Shown in pieces: positions 1-9,909 of a stretch of 64,000 nt of DNA. The notes under the pieces are model-generated. The model did no database searches and was not told where the DNA came from. It was given only the letters and a program-made list of their open reading frames with translations. Source of the stretch: Candidatus Vondammii sp. HM_W22 (GTDB lineage Bacteria > Pseudomonadota > Gammaproteobacteria > Chromatiales > Chromatiaceae). Position 1 is the first letter of the stretch, and each line of letters begins with the position of its first letter. Location: contig NZ_CP099567.1 of assembly GCF_022530855.2 (NCBI RefSeq), positions 806,001 through 870,000 of the forward strand, read 5' to 3'. A program made the translations under genes and the position numbers.

Positions 1-18
1 GCCAGTAGACACAAACCC

Positions 19-216
19 TAATGGCATTTTATAAGCTATAATTGCTTGTTTTTTTTAAATGAAATTTCTTTCCATTATATCCCGTCTGTTCGTGGAAGAG
101 ACATTTTTTCCCATTACCTAAACGCCCTTCATGATGCACTAGTAGAAGATGAAAAGGCTGGTGTAACTGACGCAACAGCCACACTAATGGGTACTATAAA
201 CCAACGCACTGAGGAC
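19..216 (+). pseudogene. truncated reading frame, possibly the 5' part of the restriction endonuclease-like gene beyond the IS
   Basis: One frame stays open from about base 19 to the IS edge and reads like real protein (…VRGRDIFSHYLNALHD…, then VEDEKAGVTDATATLM). It ends at the IS junction, where the IS terminal TGA supplies the stop codon. No start codon is visible because the frame opens just after a stop near the window edge. The fragment may belong to the same gene as the piece at 1419-1948 on the other side of the IS, but the join is inferred: the two flanks show no target duplication, so bases may be missing between them. Confidence 0.35.
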
Positions 217-264
217 TGACCTTCCCCCCATCTTAATACCAAGACTTGGATGAGATAATTCATT

Positions 265-1084
265 CTAAGCGGCCCTATTCACAAAGGCCACAGGTGACAA
301 ATAATTTAATGCGCTATGAGGCCGCACGTGATTGTAGTGCTCTCGCCATTGATCAATTTCATGTCTAGCGTCATCAATGGACCTGAACCAATGCTGATTT
401 AAGCATTCATTTCTGAATTTACCGTTTAAGCTTTCTACAAACGCATTCTGAGTAGGCTTACCTGGCTGAATAAAACCTAGCTTAACGCCACTTTCTTTTT
501 GCCAGTAGAACATCGCCTTGCTAGTAAACTCAGCGACCGTTGTCGCAGATTATTTGATCCGGAGCGCTCCTTAGCTCAATCACCTGAGTTAAAAAACGAG
601 CGGCCTGGTGACCATTGATCGAGAAGTCAGAGAGCTGGCCAATAACTTCTCTTGAGTAATCATCAATCACATTAAATACTCGAAAGCGGCGACCATTAGC
701 CAACTGATCACTGACAAAATCCATTGACCAGCGTATATTTTTACCAATGGGCATAATCGTTGGCATTCTTGGTCGTATTATCTTCTTGCGTTTTTTAGTC
801 CTCACTTGAAGACCTTCTTCGTTATAGACTCGGTAGGTCCGCTTCTTGTTTTTCACAAGCCCCTCTCCTCTCAGGAGGCCATGTAAAAACAAATAACCAT
901 AACTCGGATGCTTTTTTGCCAGCTCAAGTAACCGTTTGCGTAGAGGCTCATCTTTTCCCCATTGAGTAACGTACCGAAAAGCGGTTCTACTTAAGCCTAC
1001 TAATTGGCAAGCTCTACGCTCACTTAATTTGAACCGCGACTTAAGGTAGCTCACGATTTGTTTTCTATCAGCAGGCTTTACCAC
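265..1084 (-). pseudogene. IS3-family orfB transposase (copy 1), frameshifted
   Basis: DDE integrase-type transposase subunit. Residues 1 to about 184 are open and include the first catalytic Asp region (WSMDFVSDQ) and the second (IICDNG). A one-base insertion near 526-530 (CAGCGACCG against CAGTACCG in the other copies) shifts the frame, and the C-terminal quarter with the final Glu region continues at 265-513 in another frame. It cannot give active transposase unless recoded. Confidence 0.88.
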
Positions 1085-1344
1085 TTTTTTGAGAGCACAT
1101 CCTTCATCGCCTCAGCTTCAAGTATTTTCTCGGCAAGTAACTTCTTAAGCTTGTTGTTTTCGCTTTCAAGCTCTTTGAGCCGTTTGGCTTCTGAGACATC
1201 CATCCCGGCGTATTTGCTTCGCCAGTTATAAAAGCACCCGGTTGAAATGCCGAACTGACGACAAATGTCATCAACTTTTACCCCTGACTCATGCTGCTTG
1301 ATGGCACCAATAATTTACTCTTCTCTGTAACGCTTCTTCTTCAT
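1078..1344 (-). pseudogene. IS3-family orfA (copy 1), nonsense mutation at codon 10
   Basis: Helix-turn-helix plus leucine-zipper protein of the IS3 transposase (88 codons). Compared with the intact copy at 62826-63092, codon 10 CAA (Gln) is TAA here (1315-1317), so only nine residues could be made. Copy 3 carries the same nonsense codon. Confidence 0.85.
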
Positions 1345-1418
1345 CTTGAGATCTCCTAATACACAGACTAATTGGAAATCTCATCCTTGTCATGGCTCTA
1401 TTTCTGGGGGAAAGGTCA

Positions 1419-1948
1419 AAACAAGGATCAATATTTTTCAATTGCAAAAAATTATTTTTGAAAAGTTCGCATAATTCTAATTTTACCAATTCGATTACAG
1501 AAGAAACCTATCTGGCTTATGTGGCGGCAGAATGCAAAACAAACCTCGATAAGACTATGTTTCAGGAAGCATCTGCTACCGCTCATGATTTAAAAATAGC
1601 GGTTGTTGGTGCGAAGTATTATCTTGTTTGTGAATAGCTTGATATGACCCCTGTTAGCACTGCAACCACAGAGATTGATTAAGTTATTGTATTGAGAAAA
1701 TCTAAACGTCTTTGGTCAAATGTGCGCAGCAATTTTTCAAGTGTCGAAGGTAGACGTGAAAGTCGTGAGCACGTAAAGCACAACATAAAGTCATGGCAAC
1801 TCGTAGTGAGCGTTTTGTAAAATGGTTCTTGGATAATAACCAATCCCTTGTTGAATTGGCGGACTTTGAGAAAAAAGTAAAAGGTCGCCGTATGCCTAGT
1901 GAAATGAACAGCGAATGGCAGAACCTTAGCCAGCAACTGTTTAACTGA
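1419..1948 (+). pseudogene. type II restriction endonuclease-like pseudogene (PD-(D/E)XK type)
   Basis: A frame running out of the IS edge encodes ITEETYLAYVAAECKTNLD followed by KTMFQEASATAHDLKIAVVG and KYYLVCE. It then reads through an in-frame TAG (1635-1637) and, after LDMTPVSTATTEID, a TAA, and continues with VIVLRKSKRLWSNVRSNFSS. After a frameshift near 1790 a last piece (51 codons from ATG 1793 to TGA 1946) begins MATRSERFVKWFLDNN. The AECK stretch fits the E-x-K half of a PD-(D/E)XK nuclease site, and the phrasing resembles Bpu10I-type restriction enzymes as I remember them; the family is not certain. Two stops, one frameshift and the upstream IS make it a pseudogene. The 51-codon tail could instead be a separate small gene. 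Confidence 0.5.
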
Positions 1949-2010
1949 TAATTTCCACACAGCGAATCAAATCTAAACAGTTTGGTTGTTATGTCGCTGT
2001 GTGGGAATAG

Positions 2011-2046
2011 CGGGGTGATCTTGTTACAGGGTCACCCCGTTTTTTT
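2011..2046. terminator. Rho-independent terminator
   Basis: Stem CGGGGTGA (2011-2018) pairs with TCACCCCG (2032-2039) and is followed by seven T. It sits between the converging restriction-like pseudogene (+) and integrase pseudogene (-). Confidence 0.8.
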
Positions 2047-3353
2047 AGAATAGCTTATTCATTGCACTATCATGGACCAATTCGGACTTGTCCATTTCTT
2101 GCAATAGCTGTGTGGCGTTAAGTGAAACCTTCATGGGGGCAGGATAATGCTTTTCGATAATATCCACACTGGTTCTACAGTTAGTAGCAATCAAGAATAC
2201 AGAAACACTATTTCGAATCATATTGCAAATGTAGCTATGGCGTAGGGACACAAAATCGCGGCGACTACCTTGCTGGTTTTCTTTCAGCCGTAACCTACGA
2301 AGTAAGGCATTAAAGCTAGTTCGATGATTTTCTAAGAATAATGGTTCGTCACAAAGCTGATGATTCTTTATGCAGCGGCGTTTTTTTATACGCTCAAACG
2401 CTTCAGCAGCTTCAGGGCGGGTTAAACATTCATAAGCTACAACCACGTTTGCCTACAATATTTTTAATGAGTAGGGCGCGTTTTGTGTTGGCTGTTGGTT
2501 CACCGGGTTTAGTCTTGGTGAAAACAATATCCACGTCCCTGAATTCTACGTTTCGACTTTCGCCAACACGTAGCCCACTGAATAGCATGAATTGCACATA
2601 GTCCCTTAGTCCCTTGGCTGACTGGTGGTGCCGGGTCTTTTCTAATTCTTCGATATTTTCATCAAGGGCTTTGAGGAGGCGGGTTTGTTCCTTGGGTTCG
2701 AACCATGCACGACCGGCTGTTACCTTATTTGACCCGCGTGGTTCCCTGAATTCAGGAACTTTGTCTATCCACTCTTTATCTTCGGCAGTCCGTAGGCACA
2801 TATTCAGCGCGTTGCGTATTTGGTGAAAGGTGCGCTTTGCCAGCGGCTTTTCACCTTGGTCTTTGCGTTCCTGCTGAATCTTTCGCTTGAAGTCCTTCCA
2901 CATGGCATTAGTGACTTCATCGCATGGAATATCACCTCAGTAGATTTTCCCCGGTATTACACGGTCCGGATCTTTTGGTTTGATTATGGATATGTGCTTA
3001 CCCATGACCATAACTACACCCCGGTAGTATTCTTTACTATGCCCGTTTTCTTCATCGTATGCGCTGGCGCGAAGGTCATTAACAGCAATGATGGAAGCGT
3101 CCTTGATGGTCGGCTTGCTAACTTTCTTGGTGGGTGTGGGTAGGGTGCCGTCACGAATGTCTAACAGTTTCCCCATGTACCAATCATTAGCAAAGGCTTC
3201 AGCTTTGGCTTGGTCGCTGTGCTTTGTAGACGTTCGGGGGTACTTGCCTTTGTGACGAAAACCGCACCACCAATAAGAACTGCTAGGTCGTTTGAACAGG
3301 TGCAATTTCTTGTGGTCGGGGTGCCGTATTTTGTCTGCCATGATGTGCCGCAC
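2045..3353 (-). pseudogene. tyrosine recombinase (phage/island integrase), broken
   Basis: Three consecutive pieces make one integrase of about 430 codons. The N-terminal part (3353 to 2940) has an Arm/SAM-like start. An in-frame TGA at 2937-2939 (probably from TGG) separates it from the core part, which holds the first catalytic Arg (FSGLRVGES). A frameshift near 2430-2446 leads to the C-terminal part with VSLRHSYI and the tyrosine region (IIEKHYPAP). The usual His three residues before the second Arg is Val here. The gene abuts tRNA-Leu remnants, as expected for an island integrase next to its attachment site. The nonsense codon and frameshift should inactivate it. Confidence 0.85.
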
Positions 3354-3460
3354 TTAGTTTTTAGTGATTCGAATCAATGTGCAGTATAGCGGAAAGTGTG
3401 CAGTTATGTGTGGTGTTTAAATACGTATTAACTGTATATTTTTATTAGTTATTTAAAGTA

Positions 3461-3499
3461 TTTTGAATCCACTGCGTCTAACAACTCCACCATCCCGGC
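3461..3499 (-). other. remnant of tRNA-Leu 5' half (probable att scar), copy 1
   Basis: On the minus strand the bases begin GCCGGGATGGTGGAG and continue TTAGACGCAGTGGATTCA, matching the acceptor strand, D-arm and anticodon region of a tRNA-Leu with a CAA-like anticodon. Similarity stops just after the anticodon loop and no matching 3' half follows. It lies 108 bp from the integrase start, which suggests a site-specific recombination scar. The tRNA identity comes from recalled leucine-tRNA sequences and is not computed. Confidence 0.5.
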
Positions 3500-3550
3500 A
3501 AGGATGAACTTCCTCTGAAATTTGCTCGGTCTACAAAATCAGGTTATGAC

Positions 3551-3589
3551 TTTGGACCCCCTGCGCCTACCAAGTTTCACCACCCCAGC
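3551..3589 (-). other. remnant of tRNA-Leu 5' half (probable att scar), copy 2
   Basis: A second 39-base segment of the same kind on the minus strand begins GCTGGGGTGGTGAAAC and continues TTGGTAGGCGCAGGGG. It also stops after the anticodon stem and has no 3' half with CCCCAGC. Two tandem half-tRNAs of equal length beside an integrase suggest repeated integration and excision. Confidence 0.45.
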
Positions 3590-3686
3590 AGTTGGAGGTG
3601 CATAGTATAGTCTTTCCGCCCCTCAGATCAAACGTAAGTTACAGCCTGCTAACGATTGCGCTGGGCTGTGGTAATATCCCGCCCTG

Positions 3687-4715
3687 ATGAAACGCTCAGA
3701 TTTTAATTATTCCCTGCCTGAAGAGCTTGTTGCCCAGTATCCGACCGAAAAAAGAGGAGGGAGTCGTCTGCTCTGCCTGCAGGGTGGCAGTGATGAAATA
3801 GCAGACCGGTGGTTTTCTGATCTGCCCGACCTGCTTCACCCGGGGGATCTGTTGGTTTTCAACGATACCCGGGTGATGCATGCACGCATGTACGGGGAGA
3901 AAGAGACCGGCGGTAAGGTTGAAATTCTGATTGAACGCGTATTGGAACCTCATCGGGCAGTAGTGCACCTGAGAGCCAGTAAATCCCCGAAAGCAGGGAG
4001 TAAGGTGCTGATATCGGATGTGGCCAAACTAGAAGTGACTGGGCGCCAGGATGACCTGTTTGAGCTTTACTCTCCTGACTTGGATTTTATGGCCCTGATG
4101 CAGCAGATCGGGCATATGCCGCTGCCTCCTTATATCAGCCGGGATGATGAGCTGGTCGATGATGAGCGCTATCAGACTATCTATGCCGATCGTCCAGGTG
4201 CTGTTGCGGCGCCCACTGCGGGGCTGCATTTTGATCAAGCCATGTTGGATCGGCTGTCGGAAAAGGGTGTTGAGCAGGCAAAGGTTACCCTGCATGTCGG
4301 TGCCGGGACTTTTCGCCCGGTGCGGGTCGACCGCCTGGAAGATCATGTGATGCACAGCGAGTATGTGGAGGTGTCGGCCGGGACTTGTGCTCAGGTGCAT
4401 GCCACCCGAGCTCGTGGTGGCAGGGTGGTGGCGGTTGGCACCACCAGTGTGCGCAGTCTGGAGTCGGCATCGGCCGATGGCAGTCTGAAGTCGTTTCAGG
4501 GCGATACCCGGTTGTTTATTACCCCGGGCTACCGCTTTAGGAGTGTGGATCTGTTGATAACCAATTTTCACCTGCCGGAGTCGACCTTGTTGATGCTGGT
4601 TTCAGCCTTCTCCGGCTATGAACAGATCATGGCGGCGTATTGCCACGGGATTGAGCAGAAGTACCGTTTCTTCAGCTATGGTGATGCAATGCTGCTGGAA
4701 AATCGCAGTGGATAA
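3687..4715 (+). CDS. queA: S-adenosylmethionine:tRNA ribosyltransferase-isomerase
   Basis: Transfers and isomerises the ribosyl part of AdoMet onto 7-aminomethyl-7-deazaguanine in tRNA, giving epoxyqueuosine; cytoplasmic. The protein is 342 aa, the usual length, with a standard N-terminus ([19 protein letters not shown]) and the conserved [10 protein letters not shown] (about residues 171-180), [10 protein letters not shown] and [11 protein letters not shown] segments. It is followed by tgt, yajC, secD and secF, the classic gammaproteobacterial order, so it is probably the first gene of that operon. The 206-bp gap before tgt is unusually long and contains a hairpin (AGCGCGG/CCGCGCT, 4740-4763), a possible promoter and a repeat tract. 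Start chosen at the ATG that matches family N-termini. Confidence 0.97.
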   Translation: MKRSDFNYSLPEELVAQYPTEKRGGSRLLCLQGGSDEIADRWFSDLPDLLHPGDLLVFNDTRVMHARMYGEKETGGKVEILIERVLEPHRAVVHLRASKSPKAGSKVLISDVAKLEVTGRQDDLFELYSPDLDFMALMQQIGHMPLPPYISRDDELVDDERYQTIYADRPGAVAAPTAGLHFDQAMLDRLSEKGVEQAKVTLHVGAGTFRPVRVDRLEDHVMHSEYVEVSAGTCAQVHATRARGGRVVAVGTTSVRSLESASADGSLKSFQGDTRLFITPGYRFRSVDLLITNFHLPESTLLMLVSAFSGYEQIMAAYCHGIEQKYRFFSYGDAMLLENRSG

Positions 4716-4852
4716 GCGGGATGGTTGGACAAAAAATAGAGCGCGGGAAGCAAATACCGCGCTTCATAAAGTTCCACCTAAAAGAAGGGTGGAGGAGTGA
4801 GTACTGAAAATATTTTATGAACAGTGAGTATTTTCTAATGTAATGCTGCACT

Positions 4853-4882
4853 GTGTCAAGTAATTAATTTGAGAATTATACT
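4853..4882 (+). promoter_or_regulatory. possible sigma70 promoter for tgt
   Basis: GTGTCA (4853-4858) and TATACT (4877-4882) are spaced 18 bp and match the -35 and -10 consensus in four and five of six positions. If used, transcription would begin close to the first GAATCAT repeat, so the leader would be almost entirely repeat sequence. Confidence 0.3.
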
Positions 4883-4888
4883 GATTTT

Positions 4889-6040
<1,152 letters not shown>

Positions 6041-6172
6041 GAACTAAAAACATATAGAAATACTTAAATTTATCCAAGTTATGTCATAATGCGCCGTTTA
6101 AGCCCTTCTCAGGCATTGTGTCCGGGAGGGAATTTGCAGAATCTTTAAAGTGTATTAACAGGTGAAAACAGC

Positions 6173-6502
6173 ATGAGTTTCTTTATTTCAGACGCTATGG
6201 CCGAGGCCGCCCCTGGAGTGCTTGCAGGTGGTTGGGAAGGTCTGATCTTGCCCATTGGCCTGATCGTAATGCTCTACTTCCTGATGATTCGTCCCCAGAT
6301 GAAGCGTCAGAAAGAGCATGCAAAAGTGGTTGGTGCCCTGGAAAAGGGTGATGAAGTGCAAACTGATGGTGGCTTGATGGGCAAGATCACTGATCTGGGC
6401 GACAATTTTTCCAAGATTGAGATTGCCGATGGTGTTGAGGTCAAGATACGTCGTCAGTCAATCTCTTCAGTGATGCCCAAAGGCACTCTGCAAGAGCTGT
6501 AA
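6173..6502 (+). CDS. yajC: Sec translocon accessory protein YajC
   Basis: Small single-span inner-membrane partner of SecDF. The 109 aa show one hydrophobic segment (about residues 20-40, LILPIGLIVMLYFLMIRPQ) followed by the typical RPQMKRQKEH positive stretch and a cytoplasmic domain with GDEVQTDGGLMGKI. A good ribosome site (AGGTGA) precedes the ATG. It lies 132 bp after tgt and 97 bp before secD. Confidence 0.96.
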   Translation: MSFFISDAMAEAAPGVLAGGWEGLILPIGLIVMLYFLMIRPQMKRQKEHAKVVGALEKGDEVQTDGGLMGKITDLGDNFSKIEIADGVEVKIRRQSISSVMPKGTLQEL

Positions 6503-6599
6503 TCTGCCGGTTGGCCCTATGGGCCTGCCATCCCTGGTGGTTGGTGTTTAGTTTGCGACGCCGGCCTGTTAGTTCGAGCTTCCATACTCAAAAAGAATT

Positions 6600-8453
6600 A
6601 TGAACCGATACCCTATTTGGAAGAACCTTCTTGTCGTATTTGTGGTGCTGATCGGCTTGCTGTATGCCTTGCCTAATATTTTTGATCAGGACCCTGCGAT
6701 CGAGATATCCGGTTCCCGCCGGGCCAAAGTCGATACTGTGACTGAAGCCAAGATCCGGGAGGCTCTCAAGGCGGAAAAGCTGGAAATCAAGGCCATTGAG
6801 CCCGGCATCAATAAGTTGTTGGTTCGATTTACCGATTCCGACACTCAGTTAAGGGCAAAGGAAGCGATGGAGGTGGCGTTGGGTAGTGGTTATACACAGG
6901 CCCTTACTCTGGTGACCGATGTGCCCGGCTGGTTAAGGTCTATGGGTGCGCTGCCCATGTATATGGGGTTGGACCTGAGAGGTGGAACCCATGTCCTGAT
7001 CGATGTGGACATGGATGCCGCTGTCAAACAGGCAGTGGAGCGTTACACTGGCGATATGCGGACTCTGCTGCGAAAGGAGAAATTGCGTTATACCAAGGTC
7101 TCCCAGGATATAGATACAGTCATCATCAAATTTAAGAAAGCAGAGGTTCGCAATAAAGCCCTGAATGTGGTTGATAATGAATTCCGCGACCTGCTGGTGG
7201 AGACCAAGGATGAAGGTGACAGTTACCTGATCACTGCCCGTATGGGGAACAACGAACAACAGACGGTCAAGAAATTTGCCCTGGATCAAAACATCACTAC
7301 ACTGCGTAATCGCGTTAATGCACTAGGTGTCTCCGAGCCGGTTATTCAGCAGCAGGGGGATCGTCGTATCGTCGTGCAGCTTCCTGGTGCATCCGATCCA
7401 GCCAAACTGAAAGAGCTTCTTGGTGCTACAGCGACACTGGAGTATCGTCTTGAAGATACAGAGCATAGTGTCGAAGACGCTGTTGCCGGCAAGATACCCC
7501 CAGGCTCTAAACTCTATAAGACCCGTGGTGGCGGGGACATTCTGCTGAAAAAACGGGTTATTGTTACCGGCAACCAGATTACCAATGCCAGCTCTGGTCT
7601 GGACCAGCGTTCCGGTCAACCGGCGGTATTCGTCAACCTGGATGGCCAGGGTGCGCGCCGTATGCGCAATATGACCACAGAAAATGTCGGTAAACCAATG
7701 GCGGTGGTGTTCATTGAAACCCGCACCGAGACCAAGATGGTGGATGGCAAACGTGTGTTCAGGAAGACACCGGTAGAAGAGGTGATCAGCGTTGCCAATA
7801 TTCTGGAACCCTTCGGACGTCGTTTTCAGACTACGGGACTAGACAGTACAGAAGAGGCCCATGACCTAGCCCTTCTGCTGCGTGCCGGTGCATTGGCCGC
7901 GCCAATTGAGATTGTCGAAGAGCGTACCATTGGTCCCAGCCTGGGACAAGATAATATCGATCAGGGCTCTCTCTCCGTGATGATTGGTCTGGCGCTGGTG
8001 ATGGTTTTCATGGCCGTCTACTATCGAGTATTCGGTCTAGTGGCTAATTTGGCGCTGGCGGTGAATCTGGTGCTGATTGTTGCCGTTCTTTCCATATTGC
8101 AGGCAACGCTGACTCTGCCAGGCATAGCGGGCATCGTGCTCACGGTGGGTATGGCGGTGGATGCCAATGTCCTGATCTTTGAACGTATTCGTGAGGAGAT
8201 CCGGGTGGGCAATACACCTCAGGCAAGCATTTTTTCCGGGTACGAAAAGGCGTTCTCCACCATTGTGGATGCCAATATCACCACCCTGATTGCAGCCGTA
8301 GTGCTGTTCAGCTTTGGAACAGGCCCGATCAAAGGTTTTGCCGTGACTCTGTTTATCGGCATTCTGACTTCCATGTTTACTGCCATCATAGGCACACGCG
8401 CTGTGATCAATCTGATCTATGGCGGAAAGCGTGTCTCCAAGCTGATCATCTAA
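6600..8453 (+). CDS. secD: protein-export membrane protein SecD
   Basis: With SecF, uses the proton gradient to complete protein export at the periplasmic face of SecYEG. The 617 aa start with one membrane span, then a large periplasmic region containing MGLDLRGGTHVLIDVD, and end with five membrane segments that include the GMAVDANVLIFERIREE motif. Length and domain order match E. coli SecD. secF starts 26 bp downstream. Confidence 0.97.
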   Translation: MNRYPIWKNLLVVFVVLIGLLYALPNIFDQDPAIEISGSRRAKVDTVTEAKIREALKAEKLEIKAIEPGINKLLVRFTDSDTQLRAKEAMEVALGSGYTQALTLVTDVPGWLRSMGALPMYMGLDLRGGTHVLIDVDMDAAVKQAVERYTGDMRTLLRKEKLRYTKVSQDIDTVIIKFKKAEVRNKALNVVDNEFRDLLVETKDEGDSYLITARMGNNEQQTVKKFALDQNITTLRNRVNALGVSEPVIQQQGDRRIVVQLPGASDPAKLKELLGATATLEYRLEDTEHSVEDAVAGKIPPGSKLYKTRGGGDILLKKRVIVTGNQITNASSGLDQRSGQPAVFVNLDGQGARRMRNMTTENVGKPMAVVFIETRTETKMVDGKRVFRKTPVEEVISVANILEPFGRRFQTTGLDSTEEAHDLALLLRAGALAAPIEIVEERTIGPSLGQDNIDQGSLSVMIGLALVMVFMAVYYRVFGLVANLALAVNLVLIVAVLSILQATLTLPGIAGIVLTVGMAVDANVLIFERIREEIRVGNTPQASIFSGYEKAFSTIVDANITTLIAAVVLFSFGTGPIKGFAVTLFIGILTSMFTAIIGTRAVINLIYGGKRVSKLII

Positions 8454-8479
8454 GCGGATTTTAAGGAACAGAGCTTCAA

Positions 8480-9418
8480 ATGCAGATCTTAAAAACCAAT
8501 ACAAAAATTGACTTCATGGGCAGGCGCAAGCTGGCCTCGATGTTGTCAGCAGCCATTATTCTGATTTCCCTTATTTCGATCATTACTCAAGGGCTCTCTT
8601 TGGGTATCGATTTTACCGGCGGCACACTGGTAGAAGTGGGTTACGAACAGCCGGCAGAGCTTCCTAAAGTTCGTGATGCCCTGGCGGGTGGAGGCTTTGC
8701 CGATGCGACCGTGCAGCATTTTGGCTCACCTCGGGATGTGCTGGTCAGATTGGCGCCCAGAGACGAAATTGACAGCGCCGAGCTGAGCAATAGGGCATTT
8801 GCGGCCCTGGAGCAGGGGGTTGAAGGTAAGGCTGATCTGCGTCGGGTGGAGTTTGTCGGGCCCCAAGTGGGTGACGAGCTGACCGAGGATGGTGGACTGG
8901 CGATGCTTTACGCCCTGATCGGCATTCTGATCTACGTTGCCCTCCGGTTCGAGTATCGTTTCGCCCTGGGTTCAGTGATTGCACTGATTCATGATGTAGT
9001 GATCACAATAGGTATCTTTTCTCTGTTTCAGATAGAGTTCGATCTGACCGTGCTGGCTGCCTTGCTGGCGGTGATCGGTTACTCGTTGAATGACACTATC
9101 GTGGTCTACGATCGAATTAGGGAAAACTTCCGCAAGATGCGCAAGGGGACATCAGAGGAGATAATCAACACCTCTCTTAACCAGACGCTCACCCGCACCC
9201 TGGTCACCTCTCTGACTACACTGTTGGTACTTCTGGCACTGTTTTTCCTGGGCGGTGAGATTATCCACGGATTTGCATTTGCACTGATTATTGGCGTGGT
9301 GGTCGGTACCTACTCTTCTATCTATGTGGCGAGTTCTGCGGTTCTGACGCTGGGTATCAGCAAGGCGGACCTGATGCCGGTGAAGAAAGAAGGTGCTGAG
9401 CTGGATGTTGAGCCCTGA
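8480..9418 (+). CDS. secF: protein-export membrane protein SecF
   Basis: 312 aa partner of SecD. N-terminal span, then GLSLGIDFTGGTLVEVGY, a periplasmic P4-type domain and the C-terminal membrane block with VIGYSLNDTIVVYDRIREN. It closes the operon: a strong terminator follows 25 bp after the stop. Confidence 0.97.
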   Translation: MQILKTNTKIDFMGRRKLASMLSAAIILISLISIITQGLSLGIDFTGGTLVEVGYEQPAELPKVRDALAGGGFADATVQHFGSPRDVLVRLAPRDEIDSAELSNRAFAALEQGVEGKADLRRVEFVGPQVGDELTEDGGLAMLYALIGILIYVALRFEYRFALGSVIALIHDVVITIGIFSLFQIEFDLTVLAALLAVIGYSLNDTIVVYDRIRENFRKMRKGTSEEIINTSLNQTLTRTLVTSLTTLLVLLALFFLGGEIIHGFAFALIIGVVVGTYSSIYVASSAVLTLGISKADLMPVKKEGAELDVEP

Positions 9419-9443
9419 GTTTCTGCTTTACCTCGAGAATAGA

Positions 9444-9469
9444 AAAAACTGGCTGCATAGCCAGTTTTT
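9444..9469. terminator. terminator of the sec operon (bidirectional stem)
   Basis: AAAAACTGGCT (9444-9454) pairs with AGCCAGTTTTT (9459-9469) around a GCAT loop, with a T-rich end in both directions. The last bases overlap the stop codon of the small minus-strand pseudogene. Confidence 0.85.
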
Positions 9470-9717
9470 ATTTGCTGGAAAGATTAACCCGCAGCTCTTC
9501 TGTCTGTAGGAAATGAATAATCTCTGCTTCAATCTGTGCCTTACCGGACAGATACCTCCCGACTCTGATTCTTGGGCCCCTGTATGATCCGAAAGTAGGA
9601 ACCATTTTGTTGCAATGATGACCCTAGAGAGGCTTCTTGCGAACCTTCGAGTACATCACACATGATCATTTCCAGTGCGGGTTCACTCACTTGAGCCGGA
9701 ATGTTGTTGTTCGACAT
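9468..9717 (-). pseudogene. small unknown gene, frameshifted
   Basis: Starting at ATG 9717 the minus strand reads MSNNNIPAQVSEPALEMIMC and stays open for 58 codons. A one-base shift near GPKNQS joins it to a second open piece, PRIRVGRYLSGKAQIEAEII, which ends NLSSK at TAA 9468. Together they would give about 83 aa. The coherent second piece suggests a recently frameshifted gene. I do not recognise the family. Confidence 0.45.
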
Positions 9718-9909
9718 CTATTTTCTCTGTGCCAAAAGCGTCGTTGAAAAAACGATTTTTTCTCATCCGGTGTTTTGGTGTGTTAAATTGCGCCGAAAAG
9801 TGCCCCACTGTTTGCACTGAAAACTGACTCACCTAATCAAGCCAGATCATGGCTCATTTCTTGGATTCTAGTTTGGTTACCCCCCCCTTAATTACTGGTT
9901 AAGTTTTTA

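Larger units (their letters stand above)
217..1418 (-). mobile_element. IS3-family element, copy 1 (defective)
   Basis: Ends are TGACCTTCCCCCC and, inverted, TGACCTTTCCCCC; length about 1.2 kb. The same element occurs at 21682-22881, 52199-53400 and 62752-63952. Both reading frames are broken here: orfA has a nonsense codon and orfB a one-base frameshift. The flanking bases (GGAC on the left, AAAC on the right) do not form a target duplication, so the copy has probably recombined or lost flanking DNA since it inserted. Confidence 0.9.

Noticed and set aside
1392-1637. 81-codon plus-strand ORF beginning inside the IS3 end
   Set aside because: The ATG belongs to the IS terminus; the real coding signal starts after 1418 and continues beyond the stop, so it is listed as part of a pseudogene.
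4740-4763. Hairpin after queA as a terminator
   Set aside because: No T run follows the AGCGCGG/CCGCGCT stem, so a terminator is not supported.
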